Assembly: GCA_902806575.1 (NCBI GenBank)
Contig: CADCXD010000005.1
Coordinates: forward strand, 2,108,001-2,172,000
DNA: 64,000 nt
From: Jackrogersella multiformis
Lineage: Eukaryota > Ascomycota > Sordariomycetes > Xylariales > Hypoxylaceae
Direction of reading: 5' to 3'
The notes beneath the pieces were generated by a model. It worked only from the letters and a program-made list of their open reading frames with translations. It had not been told where the DNA came from and did no database searches. Below, piece after piece: positions 47,701 through 59,652 of the stretch (positions are counted from its first letter, which is position 1; every line of letters starts with the position of its first letter). The translations under genes and the position numbers were made by a program.

Positions 47701-50700
47701 ATATGTATTTAAGTGCACACCCAGCAGCTTAGTTAGGTATGTAAGTATATGTGAGGCGGAGATTGTTTCTAGAACACCCGTTTGTGTTCCCGACGAGAGT
47801 GTGAGGCTTTTCCACTATTATTAGCGTCGGATTCCTGCCATTTTACAGACATTACCGGCAGGTTGTCCATATCATGTGATGTGACGTGAGAGATGTATGT
47901 TGTTGCTATTTGATGAGAATCCGTGTGATAGGTAAGAGATAAATAATATTTATGAGAGATACTTGAGTGAAAGTTTATATTAAGTCGTTAGCTTTGAGTT
48001 ACTACACTACACTAGTTCGATTTACTAAAGTTCCTAGATGGGCTAGATACATATTTAGTTACATCATTCCTTCTCTCCTCTCTCCTCCATGACCGGGGCC
48101 GGCTTTTCAATGCGCACAGACCAATGAAGTTTACCAGGTTTAGTTAAATGTACTATGCAGTGCCCAGATGCTTAATGTGCATACCTACCAGGTACCTAAG
48201 TATCAGTAGACAAATAGGTACCTACATAGGTATATATCTTATCATAATATACATTATAGACTCTTCTTCTTAATGGCTACCTAGGTACCTCTTTAAGAAT
48301 GATCCATAGATCTTCCAATCCATACATTTCAGCTCTACATTACCGCCTCGCCCTCAGTTTTCATTCGCCATGTAAGGAGTTTGCGGTTACCTCATATGTA
48401 CTATTGTATCAGTAATCAATTCGTTCGTCCAGCTCGTGTGACGTCGGTGTTATGCCGTTTCGAGAAAGAGGCGCTTTTTAATCATTGCCCTTCGTAGACA
48501 TAAATATATGTGGTATTGGATCTCCGGAGATGTACTGACCCGGAGATCTGGGAAGCCACACAATATTCTCCGTTCTACTAAGGGCTAATAATTTCAACGT
48601 CTAAGAACCACCACCGAGTGCCGAGATGATCGCCGCGACCATGATTGGTATCGACATCGACGGATACTTGGAAAACCCCACGCACACTTGGGACCCTTCA
48701 TACGTCTTACGTTAACCACCACCTTAATTGACACATCAAATCGAGTGTCCTTTATCCCAATTGGCCATGATAGTTTAGGTAGCCTTTAGATAAAAGACTA
48801 TAGCAGGCTTGCTATACTATTACCTAGGTGCTGGGCAGAAAGAAGAGGTATAGCCTAAAAAAGCCATCACGTTAATCAAGCATGAAAGAGAAAACTGCTT
48901 ACATACATACCTAAAAGGTACCTCTTAGGTAAGTGAGTGACTAGGTGAGTACCTACCTAGGTACATAAGTAGTAAAATCCCACGAAAGGACCTTGCAGCA
49001 AGCGATACGCCACACGGAGAATGATGGAAGAGTCTTCCGGCAATGGTGGTGGTCTGCTAGGTAATAACCTAGGTGATAGGAGACGTGTTAGGTAAGGCGA
49101 CTTTATCATTGCCCCATGTCTAGGTATCGGTAGTTAAGTCCGATAGTCTGTCACCAATAATTACATGGAGACTAATAGTTAGGTACATTAAAAACATTAT
49201 TATAAAGATATGGATTTCGGAACTTAACACTCACCGCTCATCGGACCTTCAACAACCTCAATCCCGCTGGCCGTTTTCTAACTGAGGTTCCCAGCACCGC
49301 GGACCCGAATGTTCATTCTATATCCATGTATTCTATATCCATGTAATATATGTAATATATGTATATAAATACGTGGTATTTTAGATGTGTAATCAGGTCA
49401 GGGTGTTCCCGGCCCTAAGCCCTTGGTAAGATTAGGGAAAGCCAATCAATCTACATGGACCGGGGGATCTACCCATCAACCAGCTGGCTGGAAACTTAGC
49501 ACAGACAAGGGGGGGCCTTGTTTACAAGGGTTTGTTGTAGCAGCCGCTCACTTATGTTAAATCTTTCCCCGTTAGGTAAAAGCGGGACCCATTATAGTCT
49601 TGTTTATTTCATCGAGTATCAAAAGCTTAAAGCATTTACATTAATAAATATTATAAAACACTTTTTATAAAAATTATTAGTTAAGTTAGGTTATTCGGGA
49701 GAGATTAACTCGAGAAACTCCTTCGTGTAAATTGCAATCACCTATACCTTTAAGCTATCGACCAATGTTAAATAATGATACATCACATTCTTCATTTCCT
49801 TAACCCTGCAAGAGGACATGTATAGTCCCCTTGTAAAGTCGTCATGTTCAAAATTTGAAACATGAGGAAGATAAGTTCACCAACCAACAGAGTTCCATCG
49901 AGTCGTTGCAATTTTCGGCCATGGCCCTGCTCTTCCTGCACCAACCCGAGAGATTCAGGGCTTCGTGCTTCACAGCCTAGATCGTGGCTTGTTCCTTCAA
50001 GCTGATATATATTAAGAGGTTTGCGATTTCATGCACTTTTCTCACCCGAATCTGGGGTATCTAGGATTGCTGGGGATTATCAATGATCGCCCAGCCAAAG
50101 GCCCACGTGGCTTACATCGATCCAGCACTGCGGAATGAACAGCACCTGAGCTGAATGTTAAATTACATTGGTAAGTGATCATATATAAATACGGGCTGCT
50201 AGAGCAACGGCTAGGAAATTGATCGGTTCTTGGCATTCGCTATGAGGCACACTCTCGACCATGCCCCCGGCTCTACAGCAGACGTTATATAAAGATCCCA
50301 GCAGTTTAGTTACACCATACATGTACATATAAGCGATTATCACGGTAGAATTGTTCTACTTCGATCGTGTTTCCTCTCTTGCAATCTTCTTCCAGGATAG
50401 GGTGCCGCGGCTTAACCCTACCTTTCAATCCGCGGAACGAGTCCCGAACCTTACGATTGGGTATGACCATGTTTGCTGTATCGGATACTAAGGATGAGCT
50501 TCATCGGAATTGCTACATCATATAGCCGATCAGATGCTACCCCGTCCATTTCGTTTCAAGAACTAATGAGGTCTTACCTATACTTGGTGCTTTAGGGGGT
50601 AGATAGAGAAGATCTCATTGGCCTCGATTTTCAATACAAGACAACACATATTTTCGAATGCCAAGAAACACTACTTCGTGCTCTCGATTCTATGTAGTAC

Positions 50701-53080
50701 GTACTCGAAGTACCTAAGAAACGACAGTTTTTGTGACGCCTAGTAACATATAACGCTTTACGCATCAGAAATGAAGAGTGTAACATGAACCACGATAATA
50801 GTTCATTTTAAAAATATCACAATCTTGTGAGCTTGTAAGTAAGCAAGAGCTATGACGGGCGAATATTGCTAATAGGAGTCCTCTCTTAACGCTCTGATTT
50901 GACTAGGTAATTTGTAACAAGATCTACAATCCCTGTTCGGATTAGAGTACATCGATCTCCAGGGGGGTAGATCCTACACAGTATAAGTGACCGGGTGGGT
51001 GGCTTTGAATTTCTCGAATTTCTATTGATACTTCATCTCCTGCCCCCCTTCTAATTCAGCTGAATGGATGTTGCCGCGTTTGCCTCCTTCAGGTGCCCCA
51101 ATATCTAGGGACCGATTTGGTTCCTGAAGGCTTAAGCATCGGCACGTCATTAATAAATGGCATTGTACGCATTAAGTACCTACCTAGGTAGGTTCAGCAT
51201 ACAGGTGGCCCCAAGGTCTGGCCCAGTGCTAAAGCGATGTGACCTCGAACGGCCACTCCCGCCCTTGACTAAAACCAACCATCTAACGTTTGAGGGCCAC
51301 ATTGCGGTCTAGCAGAGCGCAGGTACGGTACTTAGGTCAACGTACAAGTGTCCTCGGAAACTGGAGAACGATATGTGCTAGGCCAGCTTCTCGTCATATA
51401 GCCTACGATACCTAATGTAGCAAAGATAATAAACTAACTAGTTTGGCGGGAAGCATATTTGTTAAAACCCTATATGCGATCCCAAGCTGGTTGTTATCGT
51501 GAAGTGAAGTAAACACTTAGGTACATGATGCCTGCCTAGGTACATACATAGATCAAGAGATCAAGAGAACGACTTTAGTGGATCTGATTCTGTCATTTTC
51601 ACAGCACCAGATGGTGGCACTTCGGAGACCGGGGCTATCCATCGCGCTGGTACCAGGCATATTACAATGCCTACATAGTGCTATATTCAGACAATATAAC
51701 AATCTCTGTGTAAAGATCAAGGGACCGAAGGGTATATTCTTAACGGAATTGCCCCGACGGGCAGGAAAATTCCAGCTGCAGGGGGAGACCCGGTCTCCGC
51801 TCCTTGGCCTCACATTTTCCCATATCTCTTTCGGATTTCCATGGCCCTTTTCGATCCCGCCCTCTTACGCTCGTCTGCTCGCCTGTCTATGGTACATCAC
51901 CAATCACAGTACCACTCAGACCCCCTCTCCCCTACGCTAACACCCCTTGTCGTTCTCTAGCTGTGGATGCCACACTGCGTGTAGAAGAACCAAACAAAAC
52001 GATGTCTGGCTGTGTGTGCTGGCCGAGTTTTTGACAGTAAGATATGGCTGATTGCATGGCAACGTGTCACGCTGGACGTGCTCATATCCTTCAAATGTCC
52101 TCTAGGTGGTCGACTTTGATGTAGCAACGGTCCCCACACGTAGAAGGCGTCTCCATCACCAGCGACATCGAGGTTGGTATTCGTCATTCTAGGTTGTATA
52201 CATACGCCCATCCCCTGCGTTGAACTGGTAAGCATCTTGCGGGTAGCTAGCCCCGTAGTACCTCATTTGGCCGGCGTTACCGCAAGGTCTAATCGACTAT
52301 ACATAGCTAAGTACTATGCATTGTGAATGTCTCGTCGAGTTACCTGCCAATGTACAGAAGCTCGGCGATCTGTCACTAGACTCTGTGGCTACCTAGGTAC
52401 CTAGGCGTGTCTGGTAGATAGGGCCTCCCCCGTTCCGCCTCATTAATATGTACCTACACTTCGTCTGGTTTAATCCTAGGCATGTTTCTAAGCTCAGGGA
52501 AGAGGGTCTGCTAGGGTGTGGGGGTGTTTTGATATGAAGCAAAAGATGATGTACTCGACCAGCCCATCTCTGATACTTAACCACTTACATCGTATTCAGC
52601 TTCTAGTGTAAGATTCTAAGCTTCTCCGCGTATCTTGGCACACCAAAGATCTTCGAGTAGGCGTACCCAACGAGTTGGCTCCTTAGATCGAACCCTAGCG
52701 CACATCACTGAATCCGCTCGAGGTATATACTTCACTAAAAAACCCGGGTCCACCTCGACTCGCTTGGTTGAGGTTGGGTTCATAAATCACAGGCCGCGCC
52801 GTTCGAACTGTGCAGCCGTTTGCCTGTTTATCAAACGGTCGGTTTATATCTTCGTTCTTTTAGGGTTGGTTCTCTGCTTTATAGCTCATATTTATATGTT
52901 TTGCCGCACGCCCTCAACCCCAAACGCTATATAACTATCATCACCTTCCTTGATGCGGTTGCCATAGCCGAGTACTATTTACAATTCGAATCGGAAGACG
53001 ATTCGGAGTTATCGAAACCACCGTGGACTTAGTTGACTGACTGGTCTTGCAAGAAGCAAGATTAGTCCCCAACCGCTAAG
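41748..53080. other. 11.3-kb stretch without a supportable gene
   Basis: Moderately AT-rich DNA with many short ORFs but none with a recognised domain or a convincing spliced model; the longest is 158 codons (44785-45261, +), Arg/Ser-rich and unsupported. The composition is not the extreme AT bias expected of heavily RIP-mutated repeats, and no LTR, terminal inverted repeat or transposase motif was recognised. It contains repeated GTACCT/CTAGG motifs (48277-48290, 48952-48963, 51180-51191, 52390-52404), a CATACCTA microsatellite around 45503-45536 and TATATA/ATGTAATA runs near 49330-49375. It precedes the C2H2 factor gene, so it may hold long-range promoter or noncoding RNA elements. Confidence 0.6.
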
Positions 53081-54803
53081 ATGGTTCTAACAACTCAAGC
53101 ACCAGACCCCCAGGGCTGGGGAAGATGGTTTCCTCAGAATTCGAATTCGGATTATCCGATGGTCGATGCTTCTCTCATGCAGTACAGCCCAAGCCCGACG
53201 ACCAGTGCGGCTGTCCATAGGGCTACTATGCCAGGCCAGTTCATAGTAGAAAATGCGTATACCATGGCTCCCATGACCGGTCCGCAAGCACCACAATATG
53301 CACCCAATAATCCTTATATTTTCGGTCCATACACTCCCCCGTCACCTCCCATCACCTCGTCTTTCAAACAATACCAGGAGGAATGTACACCCCAGCGTGC
53401 GATCACAACCGAAACCGAAGGGGTACCTATTGGATATCAACGGGAGCCTTACCAGACGCATTCACTAGAACAGGATACAAGCACCCCGATCAAGTACGAG
53501 CCACAGGCGGTCGTGGAGCGGTCTCCTACCCCTCCTCCTCCTGTTGTTTCCAAGATAATCACCCGGAATCTCGCTGAAAACGAAGCCAACGAAGTGATTT
53601 TCCACACCGAAATCGACACCCTGATGAAGGCTATCCAGTCCAAAAGCGAGCCGGACAAAGTTTCTGATTTCGGGGCGGCTGCTTACCCTTCTCCTCCTCA
53701 GCTAGATGAAGAGAAGTTCAGCTTGCGTAAGAAGTCTTGTACACCAGACGAAACGGTTCCTGAAACCAAACCGCATATCAAGGAGCGCCCGAAGCGCTAC
53801 TACATCTGCGACATCAAGGGCTGTGGGAAAAGATGTTCCCAGAAGACCTCACTAGAAACTCACAAGCGAGCTCACACCGGAGAGAAGCCTTATGTAAGAC
53901 ATCTAGTTTCGATTTTTATTAGTATAGCTGTTAACGTGTTCGTCCCTTTTACAGTTATGCCCAGAACCCGGGTGTGGCCAAGCATTCAGCCAGAGAGGTA
54001 ATCTCAAAGTACGAGCCCCCAGAAGCAACATCATATGCTATTCTGCCGTTCTGACTGACAATGGCACCAGACCCATTCGCGCCGACATACTGGAGAGAAG
54101 CCCTACCTCTGTAGCATCTGTGGGAAGGCCTTTGCTCAGCTTGGAAACGTGAAGCCGCACTTGTTGACCCACTACAAAACCAAACCCTTTCGTTGTATTC
54201 TTGACCGGTGTACAAAGACATTTAGTCAGCGGGGGAACATGAAGGTTTGTGCCATACAAGACTCCCCCCCTTTCTGAAATGCGAGATAGGCGTGCTAATT
54301 ATCGTGTATAGACACACCACAACATCTTTCACAAGGAGACCATAAAGGAGCTGACAATGAAATTCATGAGCCTAGCCCCCGGCGACGAACTTTCCCCAGA
54401 AGACCAGAGGTTGTTTAAACACTTCGCCGAGCTCTACAAGAATAGCAACAAGGGTATCAAAGGCCGGGGAACCAACCGCACAGTTGCCCCTAAATATCAA
54501 AACTCAGTCACGCCGAGCGTACAACAGCAGTACTCCGTCCAGCTCCAGATGTACCGTAACCATACACAGCATGGTCTTCCGTACCCCGATAACTACGACG
54601 ACTGCGGCATGCCCCGAAACGGCTCTCAGAGCGGTATTATGGTTCCTCGAGACCAGCACGCCACCTACGGATCATACGATGTGGACCAAGCAAGCATCGC
54701 CTCCAGTGAGACCATCACCGCCGATAGCACTTCCAACAGCCCTATAACCGTGTACGAGGACGAGTATGCTCATTCATTCGGTCCTCAACACCGGATGTAC
54801 TAG
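53081..54803 (+). CDS. AZF1-like C2H2 zinc-finger transcription factor
   Basis: Transcription factor of 510 residues in four exons: 53081-53893, 53955-54008, 54071-54244 and 54312-54803. Residues 1-235 are Pro/Ser/Gln-rich and probably regulatory. Four adjacent C2H2 fingers span about residues 241-353: YICDIKGCGKRCSQKTSLETH, LCPEPGCGQAFSQRGNLKTH, LCSICGKAFAQLGNVKPH and RCILDRCTKTFSQRGNMKTH, joined by TGEKPY linkers except the last (KTKPF). ZF1 lacks the usual aromatic in KRCSQ. The following LTMKFMSLAPGDELSPEDQR and FAELYKNSNKGIKGRG is a conserved extension of AZF1-type fungal factors. Introns cut through the finger array. Targets are unknown. Confidence 0.88.
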
Positions 54804-57235
54804 GATACCGAACGAGACGGTGCCTTACGGATATAAGAACACCAAAAATTACGACTATAACGACCAATAATAACCTCGCGACCATTGGCCAGAGAAGCGT
54901 GGCAGTTTTACACGCGTATACATATAATAAATCTTGGGCGGTGCTCTTTGAATTCGAGATACCACACATTGTTTATCCAGGGGAAGGCGATCTGATTCTC
55001 TCGCTCAAGCTTACCAAAAAATCTAAACAAACATCAGGGGCCGACAGCACAGGAACAACCCCAAAAAGGCAGAACAAATATTCATTGAAATTTTTACTAT
55101 AATTAGGGCACTGGCGTGGAGCAGTGTCCAGCACCAAGCGAAAAGGAGGTGGACCTCTCTGGCTGAGCCTCGATCCACTCCACCGGTCCCTTTCGCTTGG
55201 CCTTCTTTCCCTTACAATCCTATCTATGATTTAGCAAGTATGGCATTTAGTATATTCTCGTCGTTTTCTCTCAGTTATAATATGTATCTCCCAGGTTAGG
55301 GGAGGGTTACCACATAGTGTGTCAGGTTTCATCGGCGGGTTGCACTCGAGATCTTGGTTCGGTTATCTACATCTACATTCATGTCACGCAACACCAATAG
55401 GACTCGGGGAGAAGTCCGTATAACTACTACTAGTATTACTAGACAGGGAAGCAAGGCGGGCGGGCGGGTGGGCACGAGGAACTGGTGCATAATCTGGTGG
55501 ACGAACAACGCATCGGCGGTGGTGGGCGGGCTTATTTACTTTGCTTTACCAATCAGGCACAAGAGGACCTGCGGCGCATTGGAAACAAAAACAACCCCAA
55601 GGGGAAAACCTGGGTTGGGGAAGGGAAATACCACAATTTTTGCAATTTGCATTACTGCCGTGGGGAGTGGGAGATACCAGATTCTTGCATCACAAAGGTT
55701 ACTAGACCTTCCAAAGGTGCAAACTAAGCGGAGTTGGGGGTAGGCACCTAAGTAGTTATTCATTGGAGTACCGTCTCCCACGTTCTGGGACATGAAAAGA
55801 GAGAGAGACCCTTAGGTACCTAGTATAGTCTCCAAATTTTTTATAATATCTGTTTCCCTCGTTGCAACACGATATCGTCCTCACAGTGCCAAGGCTTGTT
55901 TAGGTATGTCGTTTAATATTGACGTGGACATGTCAAAGCATCGAACAAGCGTTTGTTGCGGTAGCTACCCGTGTCTCTCAAATAGGGAGCCAATGATTTT
56001 GGAGATTTTGGGTAGGATGACCTTCATTCTTCAAGAGCGGAAATGCAGGCAGGTAACCTTGATAAACACTGATGCAAGCCCCGGGCGCGCCAAATGTGTA
56101 TTGCGGTGCCTCATTCCCGCCACGGGGCCAGCCAGCATGTATTGACATCCATGTACCTTGGTTCACAATAACCTCCAGGCTGTCAAAGCGGTCTGTAAGA
56201 TGGCCGCTGTCAATTTATGTCCAGGAGCGGACAAATGCCTCATTGACTGGACAGGACCAGATCTTAGTGGTTATGTGTTGCCTTCAGGAGCAAGAAATCA
56301 TATCTATGTTTCGTGTTATTAGTTCCCTTCTTACTATAGTATCTGGTTAATTCAATTAGTTAAAATCATGATTTTCATCGAGTAATCCACGCTCGCCTCT
56401 AATGTGAAAAAATTATCCTGTCTGTTTAGACAGACCCCTTGCCTGGTTGTGCTGCAATTAGCTGCTTTGGGACGCCCTGCTGCAGGCGGGCGAATAAGAT
56501 GATCTAGACCATTGATCTTAAACCAGTAATCGGGCTCAATGTATGGGAAAAGCCATACGAGTCCTCACCGCCAACCATTTCCCTCTTTTGAAGTAAATAT
56601 AATATGTTTATTCTCGGCCTGTCGTCGTGTTTTCAACTAAGGGCATATGTACAAAGTCCTTCTCCTCCTGATAATCTTAGATATAGACGGGAGTGTGGGT
56701 TATATTTCCCGAAGCAGCGGATGATCAACGTAAGCAGCTTGAGATGAACGCTCGGGGCTTGAAGGAAATATGACAGATCTGGTTTATTACGAACACAGGC
56801 CACGGCTCCGGGTTTTTTGTTTACTGTCTAGAGGACGCCGATCGTGAGAGGCGTTGCAGGAGCTTGACAGGTCGACCGAGTTAGCCGCATACCTCACCTG
56901 TCATTTCCCAGCAACGGGGTATGACCCGGTTGGGAGTGATTGACACTGTTTCACATGCATGAAGGCGGGGTAGGGAAAGGAAGATAGTCGTTGAGATGCT
57001 AGGAGATGCTACCTAGCAGCCTAGGTCTAGGTAGGTAGCTGTACAATCTGACAGTCTAGCTGTGCAGTCTAGCCGTAGGCGTCTAAATGAGACCGGCCTA
57101 CATAGTACGTCCAAAGACTACTACCGACTTCTCGCTACTGCGTCTTCGGGGGTGATGCAGTCATGACGAATACAACGGCTGCTACTATCAGGATCTGAAT
57201 AGCGGTGTGGTGCAGGCCTCCAGCAGAGTGCGGCT
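54804..57235. other. Intergenic downstream of the C2H2 gene
   Basis: No supportable gene. A long inverted repeat lies at 55134-55200, in the probable 3' UTR of the C2H2 gene. ORFs of up to 129 codons (55354-55743) have no recognisable motif and overlap each other in different frames. Confidence 0.5.
55134..55200. repeat. Inverted repeat able to form a stem-loop
   Basis: Perfect 10-bp arms CCAAGCGAAA (55134-55143) and TTTCGCTTGG (55191-55200) enclose shorter complementary blocks (GGAGGTGGA and TCCACTCC). It lies about 330 bp after the C2H2 stop codon, within the likely transcript. Confidence 0.7.
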
Positions 57236-57834
57236 TTATCCGCCGTGTAGTGTAGAGACGAATAGGATGTTGTCCCCTGCCTGGATTTCGTAAGCCCCTT
57301 CACCTTCTAGTTCCCAATCTGCGTCGTTGATCAGGACAAGGATGCCAGGCCGTCTAGATCACCATATTAGCCAGCTTACTATGCACCTTGATGGAAGGAG
57401 AATGCTGTGTACAACTGTCACCGGACGAAAACGGGAGAGACTCTATAAGAGCCTGAATATGGTCGGGTGGAATAGGGCTTGAAGGGTGGAGTAGTAACGT
57501 ACAGATGATCTTCGAGAACAAAGAGATCTTTCCGGGTGTCCTTCATCGTATTTTCGCATAGGTAGTCGATCAGGTGAGCAATGGTTACAGGCTTACCCTC
57601 CTTGCTGGAAGCCGGTATGGACAGAGAATGCCGACGCCGATCCGAAAACAACATCTCAAGGCCACCTCTGGGCCGATGTTAGGAACAAGGGAAAATGCAC
57701 AGGATTGGAGTTTCGTTGAAGTCCGTAGGAGTGAGTCTAGACTTGGCTTAAGAGGGCACTTACGTGAACTCAACCACGATCGATAGCTTTGGGATCTCGA
57801 CCTCAGCCGAACTCGATTCTGCTATGGTAGGCAT
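57236..57834 (-). CDS. URM1: Ubiquitin-related modifier Urm1
   Basis: Urm1, a 117-residue sulfur carrier for tRNA wobble-uridine thiolation that can also be conjugated to proteins. Exons are 57764-57834, 57503-57667 and 57236-57353; introns of 96 and 149 bp are removed. Spliced reading: MPTIAESSSAEVEIPKLSIV then VEFTGGLEMLF, IAHLIDYLCENTMKD, RPGILVLINDADWELEGEG and the invariant end DNILFVSTLHGG. The C-terminal Gly-Gly is the thiocarboxylation site. Each exon alone falls below usual ORF cutoffs, but the ordered fragments match the family so well that I am confident. It is divergent from FLX1. Confidence 0.95.
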
Positions 57835-58313
57835 TTCGATAAGTCTCTCGCAGTAGTCCGGAAAAGGCAATCGGACGTCGTTTCTAGTGTATGTACGCTA
57901 AAGCCGTGACCATTTGGAGAACCAAACTGGTTGTAGATATGGGTGTCTCCGTCGTATGTACCTCTATGTAGGCTCCGAATTGCAAATATCGTGTATTATG
58001 TCGTACCTGGGTAAGCTCTAAAATGGACATGCAAGTAATGGGTTATGACATAAATGACATGTATTCATATAAAACGACTACACGGCTCGGCTACTCGCGG
58101 GCCGAACTCCGAAGCTTCAATGAAGTCATTTCGTATTAGGTAAGGCACTTAATTAAGCTGAATTAGATATCAGATACCCAATACGAGATACCTTTTACCA
58201 GATACCATTAAAGATTAGGTAATCCCAACTCAATACTCTTTAGATGAAATTTACATAATCACTACTTTAACCTCATAATGTAATTATCCCTTCTTATACC
58301 CATCTTCATCTCT
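57835..58313. promoter_or_regulatory. Shared upstream region of URM1 and FLX1
   Basis: A 479-bp AT-rich divergent region. ATACCA/GATACC short repeats occur near 58165-58205. No gene is seen. Confidence 0.5.
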
Positions 58314-59279
58314 ATGCCACAGAATCATGCGGGCCTCTCACCCGCCTCCGTCGAGACCATCGCCGGCCTGTCCGCGGGGTCCATAGCCACCCTCGTCGTC
58401 CACCCGCTCGACATCGTCAAGACCCGGATGCAAATCCACCAGCGCACCGCGGCGGCCGGCTCTCACCAACCTTTAACCACCATCTCGCTGATCCGGACGC
58501 TCGCGCAAACCCCTCACCCGGTCGCCTCTCTCTACCGCGGCCTGGCCCCGAACCTGCTGGGCAACGGGTCGAGCTGGGCGTCCTTCTTCTTCTTCAAAGC
58601 CTGGTCCGAGCGGTTCCTCCTGACCCTCAAGACCCCGGCCTCCGCCTCCGCCTCCGACCCCGCCTCCGCCTCCGTCTCGCTCGCGCCGCGGGACTACTTC
58701 CTCGCCTCCGGCTTCGCCGGGATCGTCACGCAGGTGCTGACGAACCCGATCTGGGTGCTGAAGACGCGGATGCTGTCGTCGGACCGGGCGGCGGCGGGCG
58801 CGTACCCCAGCATGCGGGCGGGGTTCTGGCGCCTGCTCCGCGGCGAGGGGTGGCGGGGCTTCTACCGGGGCCTCGGCATCAGTCTGTTCGGGGTGGCCCA
58901 CGGCGCCGTGCAGTTCGCCGTGTACGAGCCCGTCAAGAAGCTGTACTTCGCCCGGCTCCCGGCCGCAGATCCCCCGGGGCCGCAGCCGAGGAGGATAAGC
59001 AACGAGGCGACCCTCGTGATCTCCAGCGTCGCGAAGCTGGTCGCCGGCGCCGCCACCTACCCGTACCAGGTCATCCGCAGCCGCCTGCAGAACTACGACG
59101 CCGACGCGCGGTTCGGCCGGGGCATCCGGGGGGTCGCGAGGAGGACCTGGGCGGAAGAGGGGTGGCGAGGTTTCTATCGCGGCATCATGCCTGGAGTTGT
59201 ACGGGTCTTACCCGCGACCTGGGTCACGTTCTTGGTATACGAGAACATGAAGTTCTACCTCCCCCAGTGGGCGGGCTAG
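58314..59279 (+). CDS. FLX1: Mitochondrial carrier, FAD/folate transporter type
   Basis: Mitochondrial solute carrier of 321 residues, single exon, with three repeats. The signatures are PLDIVKTR (residues 31-38), PIWVLKTR (145-152) and PYQVIRSR (250-257). Replacement of the acidic residue by W and Q in repeats 2 and 3 is characteristic of the FAD/folate/pyrimidine-nucleotide carrier branch, and the whole (LYRGLAPNLLGNGSSW, FYRGLGISLFGVAHGAVQF) fits Flx1, which moves FAD across the inner membrane. There is an Ala/Ser repeat insertion at residues 108-122 in loop 1. The gene is very GC-rich at third positions, unlike neighbours, and spawns long frames on the other strand. Confidence 0.9.
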   Translation: MPQNHAGLSPASVETIAGLSAGSIATLVVHPLDIVKTRMQIHQRTAAAGSHQPLTTISLIRTLAQTPHPVASLYRGLAPNLLGNGSSWASFFFFKAWSERFLLTLKTPASASASDPASASVSLAPRDYFLASGFAGIVTQVLTNPIWVLKTRMLSSDRAAAGAYPSMRAGFWRLLRGEGWRGFYRGLGISLFGVAHGAVQFAVYEPVKKLYFARLPAADPPGPQPRRISNEATLVISSVAKLVAGAATYPYQVIRSRLQNYDADARFGRGIRGVARRTWAEEGWRGFYRGIMPGVVRVLPATWVTFLVYENMKFYLPQWAG

Positions 59280-59652
59280 AGGGATTAAGAATTGGATAGG
59301 AAAGCTATTCCTCTCAGTGTACGAACAGATGGAGACCGTAGTCTAAGAAGCAACTCCCGATGGGGTAATACATGTTTAGAAATTATCCCTTATTGACTAG
59401 GAAAACTTTATAACTCTGGTTAGTCTCATAACCCCAATAATGAATAGTAATTACTACGATAATAAGCAACAGTTTAGGCATTAGTCCAAAACGCACATCT
59501 GTTACCAACTGGGCCAATTGCCCGATCTGTTTTGTACAAGGCTAACGGAGTGTGATAGAATATAGAAAGCCTTTTTAGTACCCTAGTCAAACTCAAAGAT
59601 AATTTTTGTTAATGCCATGTTCGCCCTCTACACAGCACATCTTACATCTCAT
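59280..59652. other. Convergent intergenic region
   Basis: AT-rich 3' flanks of FLX1 and CBP80. No gene is seen. Confidence 0.5.

Noticed and set aside
48625..48716. Small in-frame ORF MIAATMIGIDID... in the gene-free stretch
   Set aside because: About 30 codons only and no family or splice evidence.
58473..58901. 142-codon minus-strand frame opposite FLX1
   Set aside because: Composition shadow of a GC-rich gene; Arg/Gly/Pro-rich with no domain.
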